From Gemmata sp. (GTDB taxonomy: Bacteria; Planctomycetota; Planctomycetia; Gemmatales; Gemmataceae), in contig JANWYJ010000043.1 in assembly GCA_025055115.1 (NCBI GenBank), forward strand, positions 62,001 through 126,000: 64,000 bases of DNA. Direction: 5' to 3'. Position 1 is the stretch's first letter. Every line of letters begins with the position of its first letter. Both the position numbers and the translations under genes were made by a program. Below, piece by piece: positions 27,238-36,880 of the stretch. The notes beneath the pieces are model-generated. The model was given only the letters and a program-made list of their open reading frames with translations, searched no databases and was not told where the DNA came from.

Positions 27238-29622
27238 ATGGACACCGCCGCAACCCAACGCTTGGCCCGGCGTACCGCCCTCGGCTGTGAGCCTCTCGAA
27301 GACCGGGCCTTGCCAACCACCGCCAGCGTTTTTGCCAGTACACTCACCATTGCTGGTACTGCGGGCGATGATCGGATTCGCGTGTTTTCCGACGGCCACT
27401 CCGTGCGCGTCTTCGAAGGAACCCTTGAAATCGGCGCGTTTGACCCCTCAACGTTCACCGCGATCGCGGTGGCAACGGGCGATGGCGATGATGTCGTTCT
27501 CATCGATCCGCAACTGACTCAACCCACGACAATCGTTGGGGCCAGCGGTCGGAACAAGTTCGTGGGGGGAGGGGGGGCGACCACTTTCAACGGGGGGGCC
27601 GATCGCGACATCTTCTTTGGCAGCAATAACGCCAACACGTTCAATGCCGGAGGTGGGGAAAACGACATTTATAAAGTGAAGACGGCGGATGTGGTCGTTC
27701 CCCATCCGGGGGATCGCTTTCTGGCCGCTTTGCCACCAGCCACGGCCGTGGCGGTACCGCAGGAAACCCTCACAGCGGCGGAAGTCGAAATCTTGCTTCA
27801 GCGGGCGGCAGCGGCTTCAGCCAGCGACGACGCGATCATCGTCATTGCGGATCGCAACGGCCGTATTTTAGGTGTTCGTGTAGAAGCTGGCGTCGATCCG
27901 GCTATCACGAGCAATATCAACAATCTCGTCTTTGCGGTCGATGGCGCGTATGCCAAAGCCCTCACGGGGGCGTATTTTGGGAACAATCAGGCCCCGCTGA
28001 CCTCGCGGACGATCCAATTCATCAGCCAATCCACTATCACCGAACGGGAAGTCAACTCAAATCCCAACATCACCGATCCGAACTCGACAGTCCGCGGGCC
28101 GGGGTTTGTCGCTCCGGTGGGAGTGCGGGCGCACTTCCCGCCGAATGTTCCCTTCACCCCCCAAGTGGATTTGTTCCAGATCGAGCATACCAACCGCGAC
28201 GGCACTTTCCACGTCGGCAACGACCGTATCAAAGGCACCTTCGACGATGTCTTGTTGCCAGCGCGATTCAATATCGACCCAGCCTTTGTACCACCGGGTA
28301 ACATGCTCTTTGCGCCCGATTCCTATGGGTTCCAATCCGGTTTCTTCCCCGGAGCGCAAAATCGGGGCATTGCGACCTTGCCGGGGGGGATTCCGATATT
28401 CAAAAACGGACAAAGTGTTGGCGGCATAGGGGTGTTTTTCCCCGGTAAAACCGGCTATGCCACCGAAGAAAACTCCGTTCTCAGCACCACTTACGACCCC
28501 ACTCGGCCGGATCGGTCGTTGGAGGCGGAGTGGATCGCTTTTGCCGCCCTCGGCGGAACCCGCACGGCCGTTGGAAACGTACCCATTGCCCCGGTGGATA
28601 CTCTCAATGGCATTCCGTTGCCGCCGGGGATTGGCTTACCGGCCGGCCGGATCGACCTAGTGGGCATTCAGTTGGAAGTCTTTGGACCAGGCGGTTCCGT
28701 GGAAGGCCCGCGGGTATTGCTCGAAGTTGGCAACACGGTCGGTCGAGGCGACCCCAATAGTGGGACCAATCTGCCTGTGAATCCGGGACCCGATAACATT
28801 GCCGGAACGGCCGACGACATCTTTTTCCGCGACGGGTTGCCCGTGCCTGAGGGCTTCTTGGTAGTTCCGCGGGATGGAGTCGGCATCACGGCGCAAGAGG
28901 TGGCAGCGATTATTGTTGCGTCGCTCGAACAACAAGCCAAGACCCGGGCGGCGATTCGTTTGCCCGTCGGAACGCGGGCCAAATTCGTCATCGCCGTGAG
29001 CGATTTGGAAGGTAACATCGTCGGTTTGTTCCGCGAACCGGATGCGACCGTCTTTTCCATCGATGTTGCTGTGGCGAAAGCCCGAAATACGGCCTATTAT
29101 GCCAACCCGGCGCTATTGCAACCGCAGGATCAGATTCCGGGTATTCCGGCGGGTACGGCCCTGACCAACCGCAGTTTCCGTTTCCTGGGCCAACCGCGCT
29201 ATCCGCAAGGCATTGATGCCGCCTTCCCCGGGCCATTCTCACAACTCAACGACGACCCCTTGGGCACGAACCGCTTCACGGGTCGGTTGGCTGGCCCACC
29301 GCAGCCCGCGTCGGCCTATCAGAGTGTGGTTGGCTATGATGCGTTCAACCCGGGGACCAATTTCCGCAATCCGGGCAATATTTTGAATCAAAACGGCATC
29401 GTCTTCTTCCCTGGCAGTGCTCCCCTGTATCGCCACACTGGCGGCACAAGTGTTCTCATCGGTGGTTTCGGTATCAGTGGTGATGGGGTAGACCAAGACG
29501 ACGTGGTAACCGTCGCCGGTCAGAGTGGTTTTGACGCTCCGTTGGCGATTCGGATTGATCAGTTCTTCGTCAACGGTGTCCGCCCGCCGTATCAGAAATT
29601 CAATCGCAATCCGGAAGGCTGA
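27238..29622 (+). CDS. Exported protein with two GlcG/HbpS-like (DUF336) heme-binding-type domains
   Basis: The ATG at 27238 has a GGGGTGG site just upstream and gives a 794-residue protein. The N-terminus has 'GCEPLEDRALP', the motif seen at the start of many very large exported planctomycete proteins in place of a classical signal peptide. Residues about 30-145 are a Gly/Asp-rich region with an RTX-like flavour ('GDDRIRV', 'GDGDDVV', 'NGGADRD'). Two DUF336-like domains follow: one from 'LTAAEVEILLQRA' (about 180) with 'VIADRNGRILGVRVE', and one from 'ITAQEVAAIIVASLEQ' (about 550) with 'AVSDLEGNIVGLFRE'. The family includes heme-binding HbpS. The role here is unknown. Confidence 0.75.
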   Translation: MDTAATQRLARRTALGCEPLEDRALPTTASVFASTLTIAGTAGDDRIRVFSDGHSVRVFEGTLEIGAFDPSTFTAIAVATGDGDDVVLIDPQLTQPTTIVGASGRNKFVGGGGATTFNGGADRDIFFGSNNANTFNAGGGENDIYKVKTADVVVPHPGDRFLAALPPATAVAVPQETLTAAEVEILLQRAAAASASDDAIIVIADRNGRILGVRVEAGVDPAITSNINNLVFAVDGAYAKALTGAYFGNNQAPLTSRTIQFISQSTITEREVNSNPNITDPNSTVRGPGFVAPVGVRAHFPPNVPFTPQVDLFQIEHTNRDGTFHVGNDRIKGTFDDVLLPARFNIDPAFVPPGNMLFAPDSYGFQSGFFPGAQNRGIATLPGGIPIFKNGQSVGGIGVFFPGKTGYATEENSVLSTTYDPTRPDRSLEAEWIAFAALGGTRTAVGNVPIAPVDTLNGIPLPPGIGLPAGRIDLVGIQLEVFGPGGSVEGPRVLLEVGNTVGRGDPNSGTNLPVNPGPDNIAGTADDIFFRDGLPVPEGFLVVPRDGVGITAQEVAAIIVASLEQQAKTRAAIRLPVGTRAKFVIAVSDLEGNIVGLFREPDATVFSIDVAVAKARNTAYYANPALLQPQDQIPGIPAGTALTNRSFRFLGQPRYPQGIDAAFPGPFSQLNDDPLGTNRFTGRLAGPPQPASAYQSVVGYDAFNPGTNFRNPGNILNQNGIVFFPGSAPLYRHTGGTSVLIGGFGISGDGVDQDDVVTVAGQSGFDAPLAIRIDQFFVNGVRPPYQKFNRNPEG

Positions 29623-29716
29623 TCGAGCCGATAAGCGAAAGAAAACACCGTTTGGGTCGTCAGAAGTGGGATTCTGGCTCCCAAGGTGAGTTTCCTTCAA
29701 AAAGGCTCGGTGCCCA

Positions 29717-30253
29717 ATGCGCCGGTATTTCTGGGTTTTGGTAACTCTTCTGATCCCCCTTGCGCTGTCGCTTCGTGCGGGGGAATTCACTTTTCTTGAG
29801 CGTTGGGCAATGCGTACGCCACAACCGCTCAAACCCGTTGAACACTCGATGGCGCGGGCGGGTTATCCCCTTTCGGTGAACCGCCTGGCTGCTCCCAGTG
29901 TAATGCGGAACGAACTGGGGGGCTATGTCGGTGGCGGTTCGTTGAAGAAGAATGATTGGCTCGCCCGAGGCCCGATGTCGGCCACCGGTCCCCTTCAGGC
30001 GGGAACCTACGGCACGGATTTCGGCGGGTTCCGACAACGGCTGAGTCGGGTTTTCTTGGCTCCGTCGAACGATCCATCGCGGGGGTATCCGATCAGTTGG
30101 AACTACCGGGCCGAAGGTCCGCGCCTGACCGATATTGGCACGCTCCGTCCGTTCCGCAAGGCCGTTCTTGAGTGGCGTGACGACGCCGCGCAGCGCCACC
30201 ACGGTGGGGACGGCCACCCCACCGACTCTCTGCACCCTAGGCCAGCACCCTAG
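29717..30253 (+). CDS. Secreted protein of unknown function
   Basis: The 178-residue product has a clear signal peptide (MRRYFWVLVTLLIPLALSLRAG). The mature part is basic and aromatic with no domain I recognise; 'YGTDFGGFRQRLSRVFLAPS' (about 98-117) looks like a conserved core. The last residues (HHGGDGHPTDSLHPRPAP) come from the edge of a 13-bp tandem repeat that also supplies the stop codon, so the C-terminus may be recently changed. It lies 94 bases after the DUF336 protein gene on the same strand. Confidence 0.6.
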   Translation: MRRYFWVLVTLLIPLALSLRAGEFTFLERWAMRTPQPLKPVEHSMARAGYPLSVNRLAAPSVMRNELGGYVGGGSLKKNDWLARGPMSATGPLQAGTYGTDFGGFRQRLSRVFLAPSNDPSRGYPISWNYRAEGPRLTDIGTLRPFRKAVLEWRDDAAQRHHGGDGHPTDSLHPRPAP

Positions 30254-30257
30254 GCCA
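30232..30257. repeat. Perfect 13-bp tandem repeat carrying a stop codon
   Basis: Bases 30232-30244 and 30245-30257 are identical and contain CCCTAGG. The gene stop at 30251-30253 is the TAG of the second unit. The first unit is read through in another frame. Confidence 0.85.
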
Positions 30258-30400
30258 TGAGCACGGGTTCCGCGCGCCCGGATTTCTTCACAATGGTTGT
30301 ATAAGTCCTTTCAACGATTGATCTTGTGGCCGAGAAGCGTTTTCGTCTTCCGTCGCCTCGGCTTCGCGTGGTAGGGTGCTGACGGTTGTAGGAGAAACGG

Positions 30401-30985
30401 ATGCCGACACGGTGGCAACTGTTGCTGGCAACGGTGGTGGTGGCGCTGATCGTGGCGGCCCCCCTTGTCTATTCCGCGCACTACCAGACCCACCTGCGGA
30501 ATTTCCGGGTCGTTGAAGACGGGGTGTTGTACCGAAGCGGGCAGTTGACTCCAGAGGGACTTGAGCGCGTCATTCGCGAGAAGAACATCCGCCTGGTCAT
30601 TTCGCTGCGTGGCTCCCGCCGACCCGGGGATCCCCCCCCGGATGCCTGGGAGGAAACCTTCTGCCAAGCACGCGGGGTCACTTATGTCCGGCTGGAACCC
30701 CGCGTGTGGGGTGAGAACGACAAGGGCGAAATCCCCGCCGAACACAACGTGACACGCTTCGTCGAATTACTCGCGGATTCCCACAATCATCCGGTGCTGG
30801 TTCACTGCTTTGCCGGCATTCATCGCACCGGGACCTTGTGTGCCATCTATCGTATGCACTTCCAAGGCTGGCCAGCCGATCGGGCTATCGACGAAATGCA
30901 ACTGTATGGCTTCGCCCCGGAAGATATGCACGAACACATCGCCGGCTATTTACGGAACTATCCCCATCGTTGGCGGAAAAAGTAA
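30401..30985 (+). CDS. Membrane-anchored cysteine (dual-specificity/tyrosine) phosphatase
   Basis: The 194-residue protein has an N-terminal hydrophobic segment (residues 6-25) that probably anchors it in the membrane. A cysteine phosphatase domain follows, with 'VEDGVLYRSGQL' near residue 39, which is usual for bacterial DSP-like enzymes, the 'VISLRG' strand, and the catalytic P-loop VHCFAGIHRTG (about 131-141) with Cys and Arg in the CX5R spacing. The general acid is probably in the 'WGENDKGEIP' loop. Phosphotyrosine, phosphoinositide or RNA substrates are all possible for this fold. Confidence 0.85.
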   Translation: MPTRWQLLLATVVVALIVAAPLVYSAHYQTHLRNFRVVEDGVLYRSGQLTPEGLERVIREKNIRLVISLRGSRRPGDPPPDAWEETFCQARGVTYVRLEPRVWGENDKGEIPAEHNVTRFVELLADSHNHPVLVHCFAGIHRTGTLCAIYRMHFQGWPADRAIDEMQLYGFAPEDMHEHIAGYLRNYPHRWRKK

Positions 30986-31107
30986 TCGCCGTTCCCCAAG
31001 AGGATGTACAGCGTTGCGGCGGTTGGAAGTGGGGCTGTACTGTTGCCTTCGTTGAGATTGTCCGCTACTATTCAGAGTGTTGAACGACCAATCAGACGCG
31101 GATCACG

Positions 31108-31905
31108 ATGCTGACCAAGCGAATCATACCGTGTTTGGATGTGGACCGCGGGCGGGTGGTAAAAGGCACGAATTTTGTCGGTTTGCGTGACGCGGGCGAT
31201 CCGGTCGAAGTGGCTCGGCGCTACGATGAACAAGGGGCCGACGAACTGGTTTTTCTCGACATTTCGGCCAGTCACGAAGGCCGGGCGATCATGGTCGAAA
31301 TGGTGCGGCGAGTCGCCGAAGCCATTTTCATGCCCTTTACCGTGGGGGGAGGGATTCGCTCGCTGGAAGATGCCACCCGCCTGATTCAGGCCGGTGCGGA
31401 GAAGGTCAGCCTCAATTCGGCCGCGGTGAAGACCCCGGAATTGATTGAACAGGTCAGCCGTCGTTTTGGTTCCTGCGCCACCGTTGTCAATATCGACCCA
31501 CGACGGGTGAGGAAACCACGGGCGGGAGGCGAAGCCCCCTCCTCGGCCGGGGAGGAATGGTGGGAAGTTCACATCAACGGCGGTCGCGTTCCCACCGGCT
31601 TGGAAGCGGTCGCTTGGGCACGGCAGGTCGTCGCCTTGGGTGCCGGAGAAATCGTGTTAACATCGATGGATGCAGATGGAACTAAAAACGGCTACGATCT
31701 ACCGATGATTGAAGCGGTCAGTCGGGCGGTTGACGTACCGGTTGTTGCCAGTGGCGGCGCAGGCCATCCCGAGCACCTCCGGCAAGCCCTGGCCGCGGGA
31801 GCCGATGCGGCACTGGCAGCCAGTATCTTTCACTATAACGAATATACGATTGCGGAAACCAAGGCGTATCTGGCGTCGCAAGGAATACCCGTTCGTGTGG
31901 TGTAG
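31108..31905 (+). CDS. hisF: Imidazole glycerol phosphate synthase cyclase subunit
   Basis: HisF takes ammonia from HisH and converts PRFAR into imidazole glycerol phosphate and AICAR. The 265-residue TIM barrel has '[15 protein letters not shown]' with the catalytic Asp11, 'FTVGGGIRS', 'VSLNSAA', '[14 protein letters not shown]' with the second catalytic Asp, and 'VVASGGAG'. It is about ten residues longer than usual because of an insertion near residues 130-150 ([18 protein letters not shown]) in a loop. It is separate from hisDCB, and hisH and hisA are not in the window. Confidence 0.95.
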   Translation: MLTKRIIPCLDVDRGRVVKGTNFVGLRDAGDPVEVARRYDEQGADELVFLDISASHEGRAIMVEMVRRVAEAIFMPFTVGGGIRSLEDATRLIQAGAEKVSLNSAAVKTPELIEQVSRRFGSCATVVNIDPRRVRKPRAGGEAPSSAGEEWWEVHINGGRVPTGLEAVAWARQVVALGAGEIVLTSMDADGTKNGYDLPMIEAVSRAVDVPVVASGGAGHPEHLRQALAAGADAALAASIFHYNEYTIAETKAYLASQGIPVRVV

Positions 31906-32025
31906 CTTGGATCGAAAGCCAGGCGCTTCTACCATCGCAGGAGACACCGGTTCGGCTCGTGAAACAATCGTCGAACGGTGAGTTCATTGTTCGAGGTCTT
32001 TTTCGCGTCACCAGGAACAGTTCGT

Positions 32026-33234
32026 ATGCCCCCGACATCACCACCGCCCCCTCCGGCACCGGCGCCGGCCTCGGCCCATGCCCCGCCGATTCCGATCAAC
32101 TCGCCCGAACCTGGGCTGAAAGTGGCTCCCCTGCCGCCGGGGGAACCCCCCATCAACCAGCTTTTCCGAACCGTGATGTTGCACAAAGGTTCGGATCTGC
32201 ACCTCAAAGCCGGCTTGCCCGGGATGATGCGCCTCCGCGGTGTGATCCAAAAAATGAACACACCGATTCTCACTCAAGAAACCTTGGAAAAACTCATTTT
32301 CCCCATCATGCGGGAAAAAGACAAAAAGGTCTTTGAAGATACCGGAGGAGCCGACTTCGCCCATGTGGTCGGCAATGGCGAAGCCCGCTTCCGCGTCAAT
32401 CTGATGAAGCAACGCGGCCAATTGGCCTTGGTCGCCCGCTTGGTGAATCAAACCATTCCCTCCTTCGAGAAACTGTACTTACCGCCACAGATCGAAAAAC
32501 TCTGCCATTACGAGATGGGTATGGTGTTGCTGGCCGGCGTGACCGGCTCCGGCAAATCGACCACCATCGCCGCGATGCTCGATTACATCAACCAAAACGA
32601 ACCGCTGCACATTCTCACCCTCGAAGACCCCATCGAATTCGTCTTCACCGACAAAATGAGCGTGGTCAACCAGCGCGAAATTTACCTCGATGTGTGCGAC
32701 TGGCACACGGGGCTCAAACACGCCGTCCGGGAAGACCCCGATATCATTCTGGTCGGTGAATTGCGCGACTCGGAGACCTTCGAAGCCGCGGTGCATGCCT
32801 CAGAGACCGGTCACGTCGTCTTCGGCACGATCCACGCCTCAAATGCCTACAACACGATCGACCGGATTTTGGGGTTGTTCCCCCCCAGTCAGCACGGGGC
32901 GGTGCGGCAGTCGCTGTCGTTCAACCTGAAAGCGGTTGTGGCGCAAAAGTTGCTACCCTCGATCATTCCGGGCGTCTCCCGGGTGCCGACCAACGAAATC
33001 ATGATCGTCAACCCCCGCATTCGCGAACTGATCCTCAAAGGCGAAGACTCGAAACTGCTCGACGCTATTCGAGCCAATTACAACGAAGGCATGGTGGACT
33101 TCAACGAAAACCTGCGGCAATTGGTCGAATTGCAGCGGATCGACAAGGCCACCGCCCTGGAGTTTTCGCCCAACCCCGAACAGCTGCGCATGGCCCTCAA
33201 GGGGATCAAAGTCGCGGCCAGCGGCCTGGTCTAA
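32026..33234 (+). CDS. pilT: PilT/PilU-type twitching-motility ATPase
   Basis: I use the ATG at 32026, which has AGGA 10-13 bases upstream, rather than the GTG at 31978, giving 402 residues. After a proline-rich N-terminus (1-40) comes 'KGSDLHLKAG', then Walker A GVTGSGKST (about 170), the Asp box 'LTLEDPIEFVF', Walker B 'IILVGELRDSETFEAA' and the His box 'GHVVFGTIHASNA'. These are the standard motifs of PilT retraction ATPases. The length is slightly over the usual 345-370 because of the N-terminal extension. No other pilus gene is adjacent. Confidence 0.9.
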   Translation: MPPTSPPPPPAPAPASAHAPPIPINSPEPGLKVAPLPPGEPPINQLFRTVMLHKGSDLHLKAGLPGMMRLRGVIQKMNTPILTQETLEKLIFPIMREKDKKVFEDTGGADFAHVVGNGEARFRVNLMKQRGQLALVARLVNQTIPSFEKLYLPPQIEKLCHYEMGMVLLAGVTGSGKSTTIAAMLDYINQNEPLHILTLEDPIEFVFTDKMSVVNQREIYLDVCDWHTGLKHAVREDPDIILVGELRDSETFEAAVHASETGHVVFGTIHASNAYNTIDRILGLFPPSQHGAVRQSLSFNLKAVVAQKLLPSIIPGVSRVPTNEIMIVNPRIRELILKGEDSKLLDAIRANYNEGMVDFNENLRQLVELQRIDKATALEFSPNPEQLRMALKGIKVAASGLV

Positions 33235-33251
33235 GCCGATCTTCCGGCCCG

Positions 33252-33294
33252 AATCGTTCGTTACTGCAGCAACAATCGTTCGGTACTGCAGCAA
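33252..33294. repeat. Near-tandem repeat (21 bp, period 22)
   Basis: Bases 33252-33272 and 33274-33294 match at 20 of 21 positions. They start 18 bases after the stop of the PilT-type gene. Confidence 0.85.
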
Positions 33295-33309
33295 AAGCAA
33301 AAAGCAAGC

Positions 33310-33421
33310 CGGGGCGTTGCCGGATCACCGCCGCCAACGCCCCAACAGACCCGTGAAAAAAGGTAAGGGGGGTAGGGGCGGAGCGTTGCCGGATCACCGC
33401 CGCCAACGCCCCAACCGACCC
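33310..33421. repeat. Spaced direct repeat pair (43 bp, period 69)
   Basis: Bases 33310-33352 and 33379-33421 match at 41 of 43 positions, including a perfect 33-bp core (33314-33346 and 33383-33415). The gap is 26 bases. It lies between the convergent PilT-type and PQQ-like genes. Confidence 0.9.
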
Positions 33422-33491
33422 CCTCTTGGCGCTGGAAAAATCTTCAGCTTCTGAACTTGCGTCGAATTCTGAAAATTTGTCCAATTTCTGG

Positions 33492-34871
33492 TCACTTGGC
33501 CAGACTGAAGCATTTCAGCTCTTTATCATTGCGAACAAAAATGCAGCGGTCCGCGAACGCCGGGTGCATCCAAACCACCAACCGGCCACGGCCAGCCATG
33601 GTGTTTGTGGGTTCGATGATGTGGGCCCGGTCGATTTCCTTGTAGCCCTCGGGGCTGAGTTCCGCGATGATCAGGTCGCCCTGTTCGTTGAAGAGGAAAA
33701 AGCGCTCGCCGTGGGGAATGAGAAAGGCATTGCTCCAGCGTTCGCTTTCTGCGGGGGTGTCTTCGGCGGCCACTTTCGGATCGGTGCGTGCACCCCGGGT
33801 GGCTTGCATCGTTTCCCAGAGGCGTTTGCCCGTTTCGGCTTCGATACAGCGGAGTTGGCCATAACTACAGATACCGTAGATGTACTTTCCGCGCACCACG
33901 GGCGTCGGCATGATGGAGCTGAGGTCCGTGGTTTGCGTGGGCCGCTCACCACGGGCTTGGCTTTTCCAAACCACCTCGGCTTGGTCGGCGCTGACTTTCA
34001 GCAGCAGCGAGCCGTTGTAGAAGGAGGTCACGAACAAATAGTCGGTGCCCACTTGGCGGGGCGTGGGGGCGGTGAGTGCCGAGCGAACGTCAAAATCGAC
34101 TTTCCAGAGGCGTTTGCCGGTTTCTGGTTCCAGGCCCACAACGGCCCGGGTATGCCAAATGATCAACTGTCGCTTGCCGCCGAAGGTGTAAATCATGGGA
34201 GGGCAATAGCCGAAGTCGCCGGCACAGCTCTCCGCAGCCCACAATTCCTGACCGGTTTTTTTGTCGAAGGCCACCACGAGCCGATTGTTGCTTCCGCCCA
34301 CCAAGCAAATGAGCTTGTTGCCGTCGACCAACGGATGAGCGGCAAAGCCCCACACGGGAAGCCCGGCTTCGTAGTCTTTCATGAAGTTTTTCGACCACAC
34401 TTCCGTGCCATCCGTGGTTTTGAGAGCTTTCAGGTCGCCCATCGCTCCCAGGGTAAAAACCATGTCGCCATCGACCGTTGGCGTGCACCGCGGACCGGCC
34501 GGGTAGCTCATGGTGTACTCGACCGGATAGCGAATTTTCCATAACTGCCGACCCGTTTTGGCATCGAAGCAAAGCACCCGCTCATCCCCAGCAAAACGAC
34601 CTTTGGTGAAGCCGCTGGCAGGCAAGGTGGTTTTGTCCCCCTTGGTGAAATCCGTCACAAAGACCTTCCCTTGAGCCACCGCGGGTCCGGCGTAGCCGAT
34701 ACCGATTTCGGTTCGCCACAACAGTTTCGGCCCGCCGGGCGGAAATTTGTCGAGAATGCCCTCTTCACGCCATAGTCCGTCGCGTTGCGGGCCTAACCAC
34801 TGTGGCCAATCGTCGGCGACAGACACTCCTCCCCACGCAGCAAGCACAAGGATATTCCACAACCAACGCAT
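33492..34871 (-). CDS. Secreted PQQ-like beta-propeller protein
   Basis: The 459-residue protein has a signal peptide (MRWLWNILVLAAWGGVSVAD), then 'DWPQWLGPQRDGLWREEG', the same opening as the paralogue at 21378-22676. Blade motifs recur as 'VFVTDF', 'CFDAKTGRQLWKIRYP', 'GDLKALKTTDGTEVW', 'VVAFDKKTGQELW' and 'CIEAETGKRLWE'. The start at 34871 has GGAGG seven bases upstream. As with the paralogue, a structural or sugar-metabolism-linked periplasmic role is possible, but none is shown. Confidence 0.9.
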   Translation of the reverse strand: MRWLWNILVLAAWGGVSVADDWPQWLGPQRDGLWREEGILDKFPPGGPKLLWRTEIGIGYAGPAVAQGKVFVTDFTKGDKTTLPASGFTKGRFAGDERVLCFDAKTGRQLWKIRYPVEYTMSYPAGPRCTPTVDGDMVFTLGAMGDLKALKTTDGTEVWSKNFMKDYEAGLPVWGFAAHPLVDGNKLICLVGGSNNRLVVAFDKKTGQELWAAESCAGDFGYCPPMIYTFGGKRQLIIWHTRAVVGLEPETGKRLWKVDFDVRSALTAPTPRQVGTDYLFVTSFYNGSLLLKVSADQAEVVWKSQARGERPTQTTDLSSIMPTPVVRGKYIYGICSYGQLRCIEAETGKRLWETMQATRGARTDPKVAAEDTPAESERWSNAFLIPHGERFFLFNEQGDLIIAELSPEGYKEIDRAHIIEPTNTMAGRGRLVVWMHPAFADRCIFVRNDKELKCFSLAK

Positions 34872-35121
34872 GGTGCCTCCGGAAGTTCGTCAGGGCGCGA
34901 AAATTATTGCTCAGGTGTAGCTTTTTTCAGGGGCTGGGGCTGTTTCGTCCACCGTGGGTAACCCGCCACACAACCGGTTCCCCGGCGCTCCGACCAGGCG
35001 CGGACCTGCTTGGGCGAGAAGGGGGCCGGAAGGGGTCCTGTTGAAGCGGGCTGCTCCTTGTCTTAGAGTAAACGCATACCCGAGGCGACGGCACATCCGA
35101 GTTCCGTTCAGGTGGCGTCTT

Positions 35122-36567
35122 ATGTTTGAAGGGATTACGCGATCGTTGGGTGAAGCGCTGAAGAAACTCCGCGGTCGCGGTCGATTGACGGCGGAAAACA
35201 TCAAAGAAGGGCTGCGGGAGGTGCGTCGCGCCTTTCTGGAGGCGGACGTGAACTTCAACGTCGCCAACGATTTCATTGCGCGCGTTGAAGCCAAATCGCT
35301 CGGTCAGGATGTTCTGGCCCGGGTCGATCCATCAGAACAGATCATTAAAAACGTTTACGAAGAACTCGTGGCCTTGATGGGGCCCGTCGACCACACCATT
35401 CCGCGCCGCTCCGATCGCCCCGTGGTGTTGATGCTCTGCGGCCTCCAAGGTTCCGGGAAAACCACGACCGCCGCCAAATTGGCTCTCACTCTGAAAAGTC
35501 AAGGCCGCAAACCTCTTTTGGCCGCTGCCGACTTGCAGCGCCCTGGGGCGGTCGAGCAACTCCGCACTCTGGGCGAACAAATTGGGGTTCCAGTCTATAG
35601 CGAAGCCACCAATCCGGTGGATGTTTGCCGCAACGCGGTGGCCCAGGCGAAACGGACCCTCTGCGATGCCGTCATCCTCGATACCGCGGGCCGGTTGCAA
35701 ATCGACCAGGAACTGATGGAGGAATTGAAACGCATCGACAAACTCGTCAAACCTGACGAGGTGTATCTGGTGGTCGATGCGATGATTGGCCAAGAAGCGG
35801 CCAATGTCGCCAAAGCCTTCAACGATGCCCTGGAACTCAACGCCTGCATCCTCACCAAGCTCGATGGTGATGCCCGCGGCGGTGCGGCGCTATCGATCAA
35901 AGGCGTCACCGGGGTGCCCATCAAGTTCATTGGGATGGGGGAGAAGGTCGATAAGCTCGAAGAATTCGTGCCCGAGCGCATGGCCGGCCGTATCCTCGGG
36001 CAAGGCGACATGATGGGGGTTGTCGAGAAGATCGCGGCGATTCAACGGCAAATGTCGGAGGAGGAGCTACGCAAACAGCAGGAAGCGATTCAGAAGGGCC
36101 AATTCACCCTCGACGATTTCCGCAAGCAATTCGGGATGATTGCCCAAATGGGCATGAAAGACCTTATCAGCCGCATGCCCGGAATGGCCGAGATGATCCC
36201 TGAGGGGGAAGACCCCGAGGTGGCCCTCAAACGTGTTCAGGGCATGATCGACTCGATGACCAAGCAAGAACGGGCCAACCCGGACATCATCGACACGCCC
36301 CGCCGCCGCCGCATCGCCAAAGGCGCGGGGGTTGAACCCCATGAGGTCAATCAGTTCCTCAAACAATTCGAGCAAGTGCGTGTCTTGATGAAACAAATGG
36401 CCCAAATGAGCCTATGGCAACGGTTGAAGATGGTCACCGGTTTGGGGAAGATGGGAGCCTTCCTCCCCGGCGGGATGGACGGCCTGAAGCTCAAAGGCGA
36501 TACCGGCCACCGCAAAAGTGCCAAAGAACGGGCCGAAGAACGCAAAAAGAAGAAAAAACGCCGCTGA
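35122..36567 (+). CDS. ffh: Signal recognition particle protein Ffh
   Basis: Ffh binds SRP RNA and signal peptides and, with FtsY, delivers nascent membrane proteins. The 481-residue protein starts MFEGITRSLGEALKKLRGRG (the family norm) at the ATG 35122. It has an N domain (1-90), the G domain with 'GLQGSGKTTTAAKLA', 'DLQRPGAVEQL' and 'DTAGRLQID', and a methionine-rich M domain (about 320-460) with the RNA-binding 'TPRRRRIAKGAG'. The end is a lysine-rich tail. The stop codon lies inside a 45-bp duplicated sequence. Confidence 0.96.
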   Translation: MFEGITRSLGEALKKLRGRGRLTAENIKEGLREVRRAFLEADVNFNVANDFIARVEAKSLGQDVLARVDPSEQIIKNVYEELVALMGPVDHTIPRRSDRPVVLMLCGLQGSGKTTTAAKLALTLKSQGRKPLLAAADLQRPGAVEQLRTLGEQIGVPVYSEATNPVDVCRNAVAQAKRTLCDAVILDTAGRLQIDQELMEELKRIDKLVKPDEVYLVVDAMIGQEAANVAKAFNDALELNACILTKLDGDARGGAALSIKGVTGVPIKFIGMGEKVDKLEEFVPERMAGRILGQGDMMGVVEKIAAIQRQMSEEELRKQQEAIQKGQFTLDDFRKQFGMIAQMGMKDLISRMPGMAEMIPEGEDPEVALKRVQGMIDSMTKQERANPDIIDTPRRRRIAKGAGVEPHEVNQFLKQFEQVRVLMKQMAQMSLWQRLKMVTGLGKMGAFLPGGMDGLKLKGDTGHRKSAKERAEERKKKKKRR

Positions 36568-36680
36568 AAAGCCCCTGTGGTGTTGGCTGCGGCGAAAAGC
36601 CCCTGCGAACTCAGGCACAGAAGGCAAAGGAAGTTCCGCAGAAAAGCCCCTGTGGAGTTGGCTGTGGCGAAAAGCCCCCG
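36561..36680. repeat. Spaced direct repeat pair (45 bp, period 75)
   Basis: Bases 36561-36605 and 36636-36680 are similar over 45 bp with only a few mismatches. The left copy contains the ffh stop codon (36565-36567). The gap is 30 bases. Confidence 0.85.
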
Positions 36681-36706
36681 TCTTCCGGCTTTCCGATGCC
36701 CCTCTA

Positions 36707-36823
36707 CGTCCTCACACTCGTTTCAGGGGAGACTGTGGGATTATTGACCGCCAACCCCCCAGCAGGCCATCGCCAGCAAGCGTTGCCACACTCGTTTCAG
36801 GGGGATTGTGAGGGGATTGTGAC
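36707..36823. repeat. Spaced direct repeat pair (17-bp core, period 74)
   Basis: Bases 36713-36729 and 36787-36803 are identical, and weaker similarity with small gaps runs on for about 25 more bases. It lies in the ffh-rpsP spacer. Confidence 0.75.
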
Positions 36824-36850
36824 CCCCTATAGGAAGCTCTCGTTCCCTTC

Positions 36851-36880
36851 TACGATGCGAAAAAATACGATGCGAAAAAA
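36851..36880. repeat. Perfect 15-bp tandem repeat
   Basis: Bases 36851-36865 and 36866-36880 are identical. With the two spaced pairs just upstream, the 406-base ffh-rpsP spacer is almost entirely made of duplicated DNA. Confidence 0.9.

Noticed and set aside
33426-34544. Long plus-strand open frame opposite the second PQQ protein
   Set aside because: The minus strand encodes a full beta-propeller with signal peptide. The plus frame is a high-GC shadow.
21378-34871. PQQ-dependent dehydrogenase activity for the two beta-propeller proteins
   Set aside because: They lack the catalytic and quinone-binding motifs of the dehydrogenases and have only propeller repeats.
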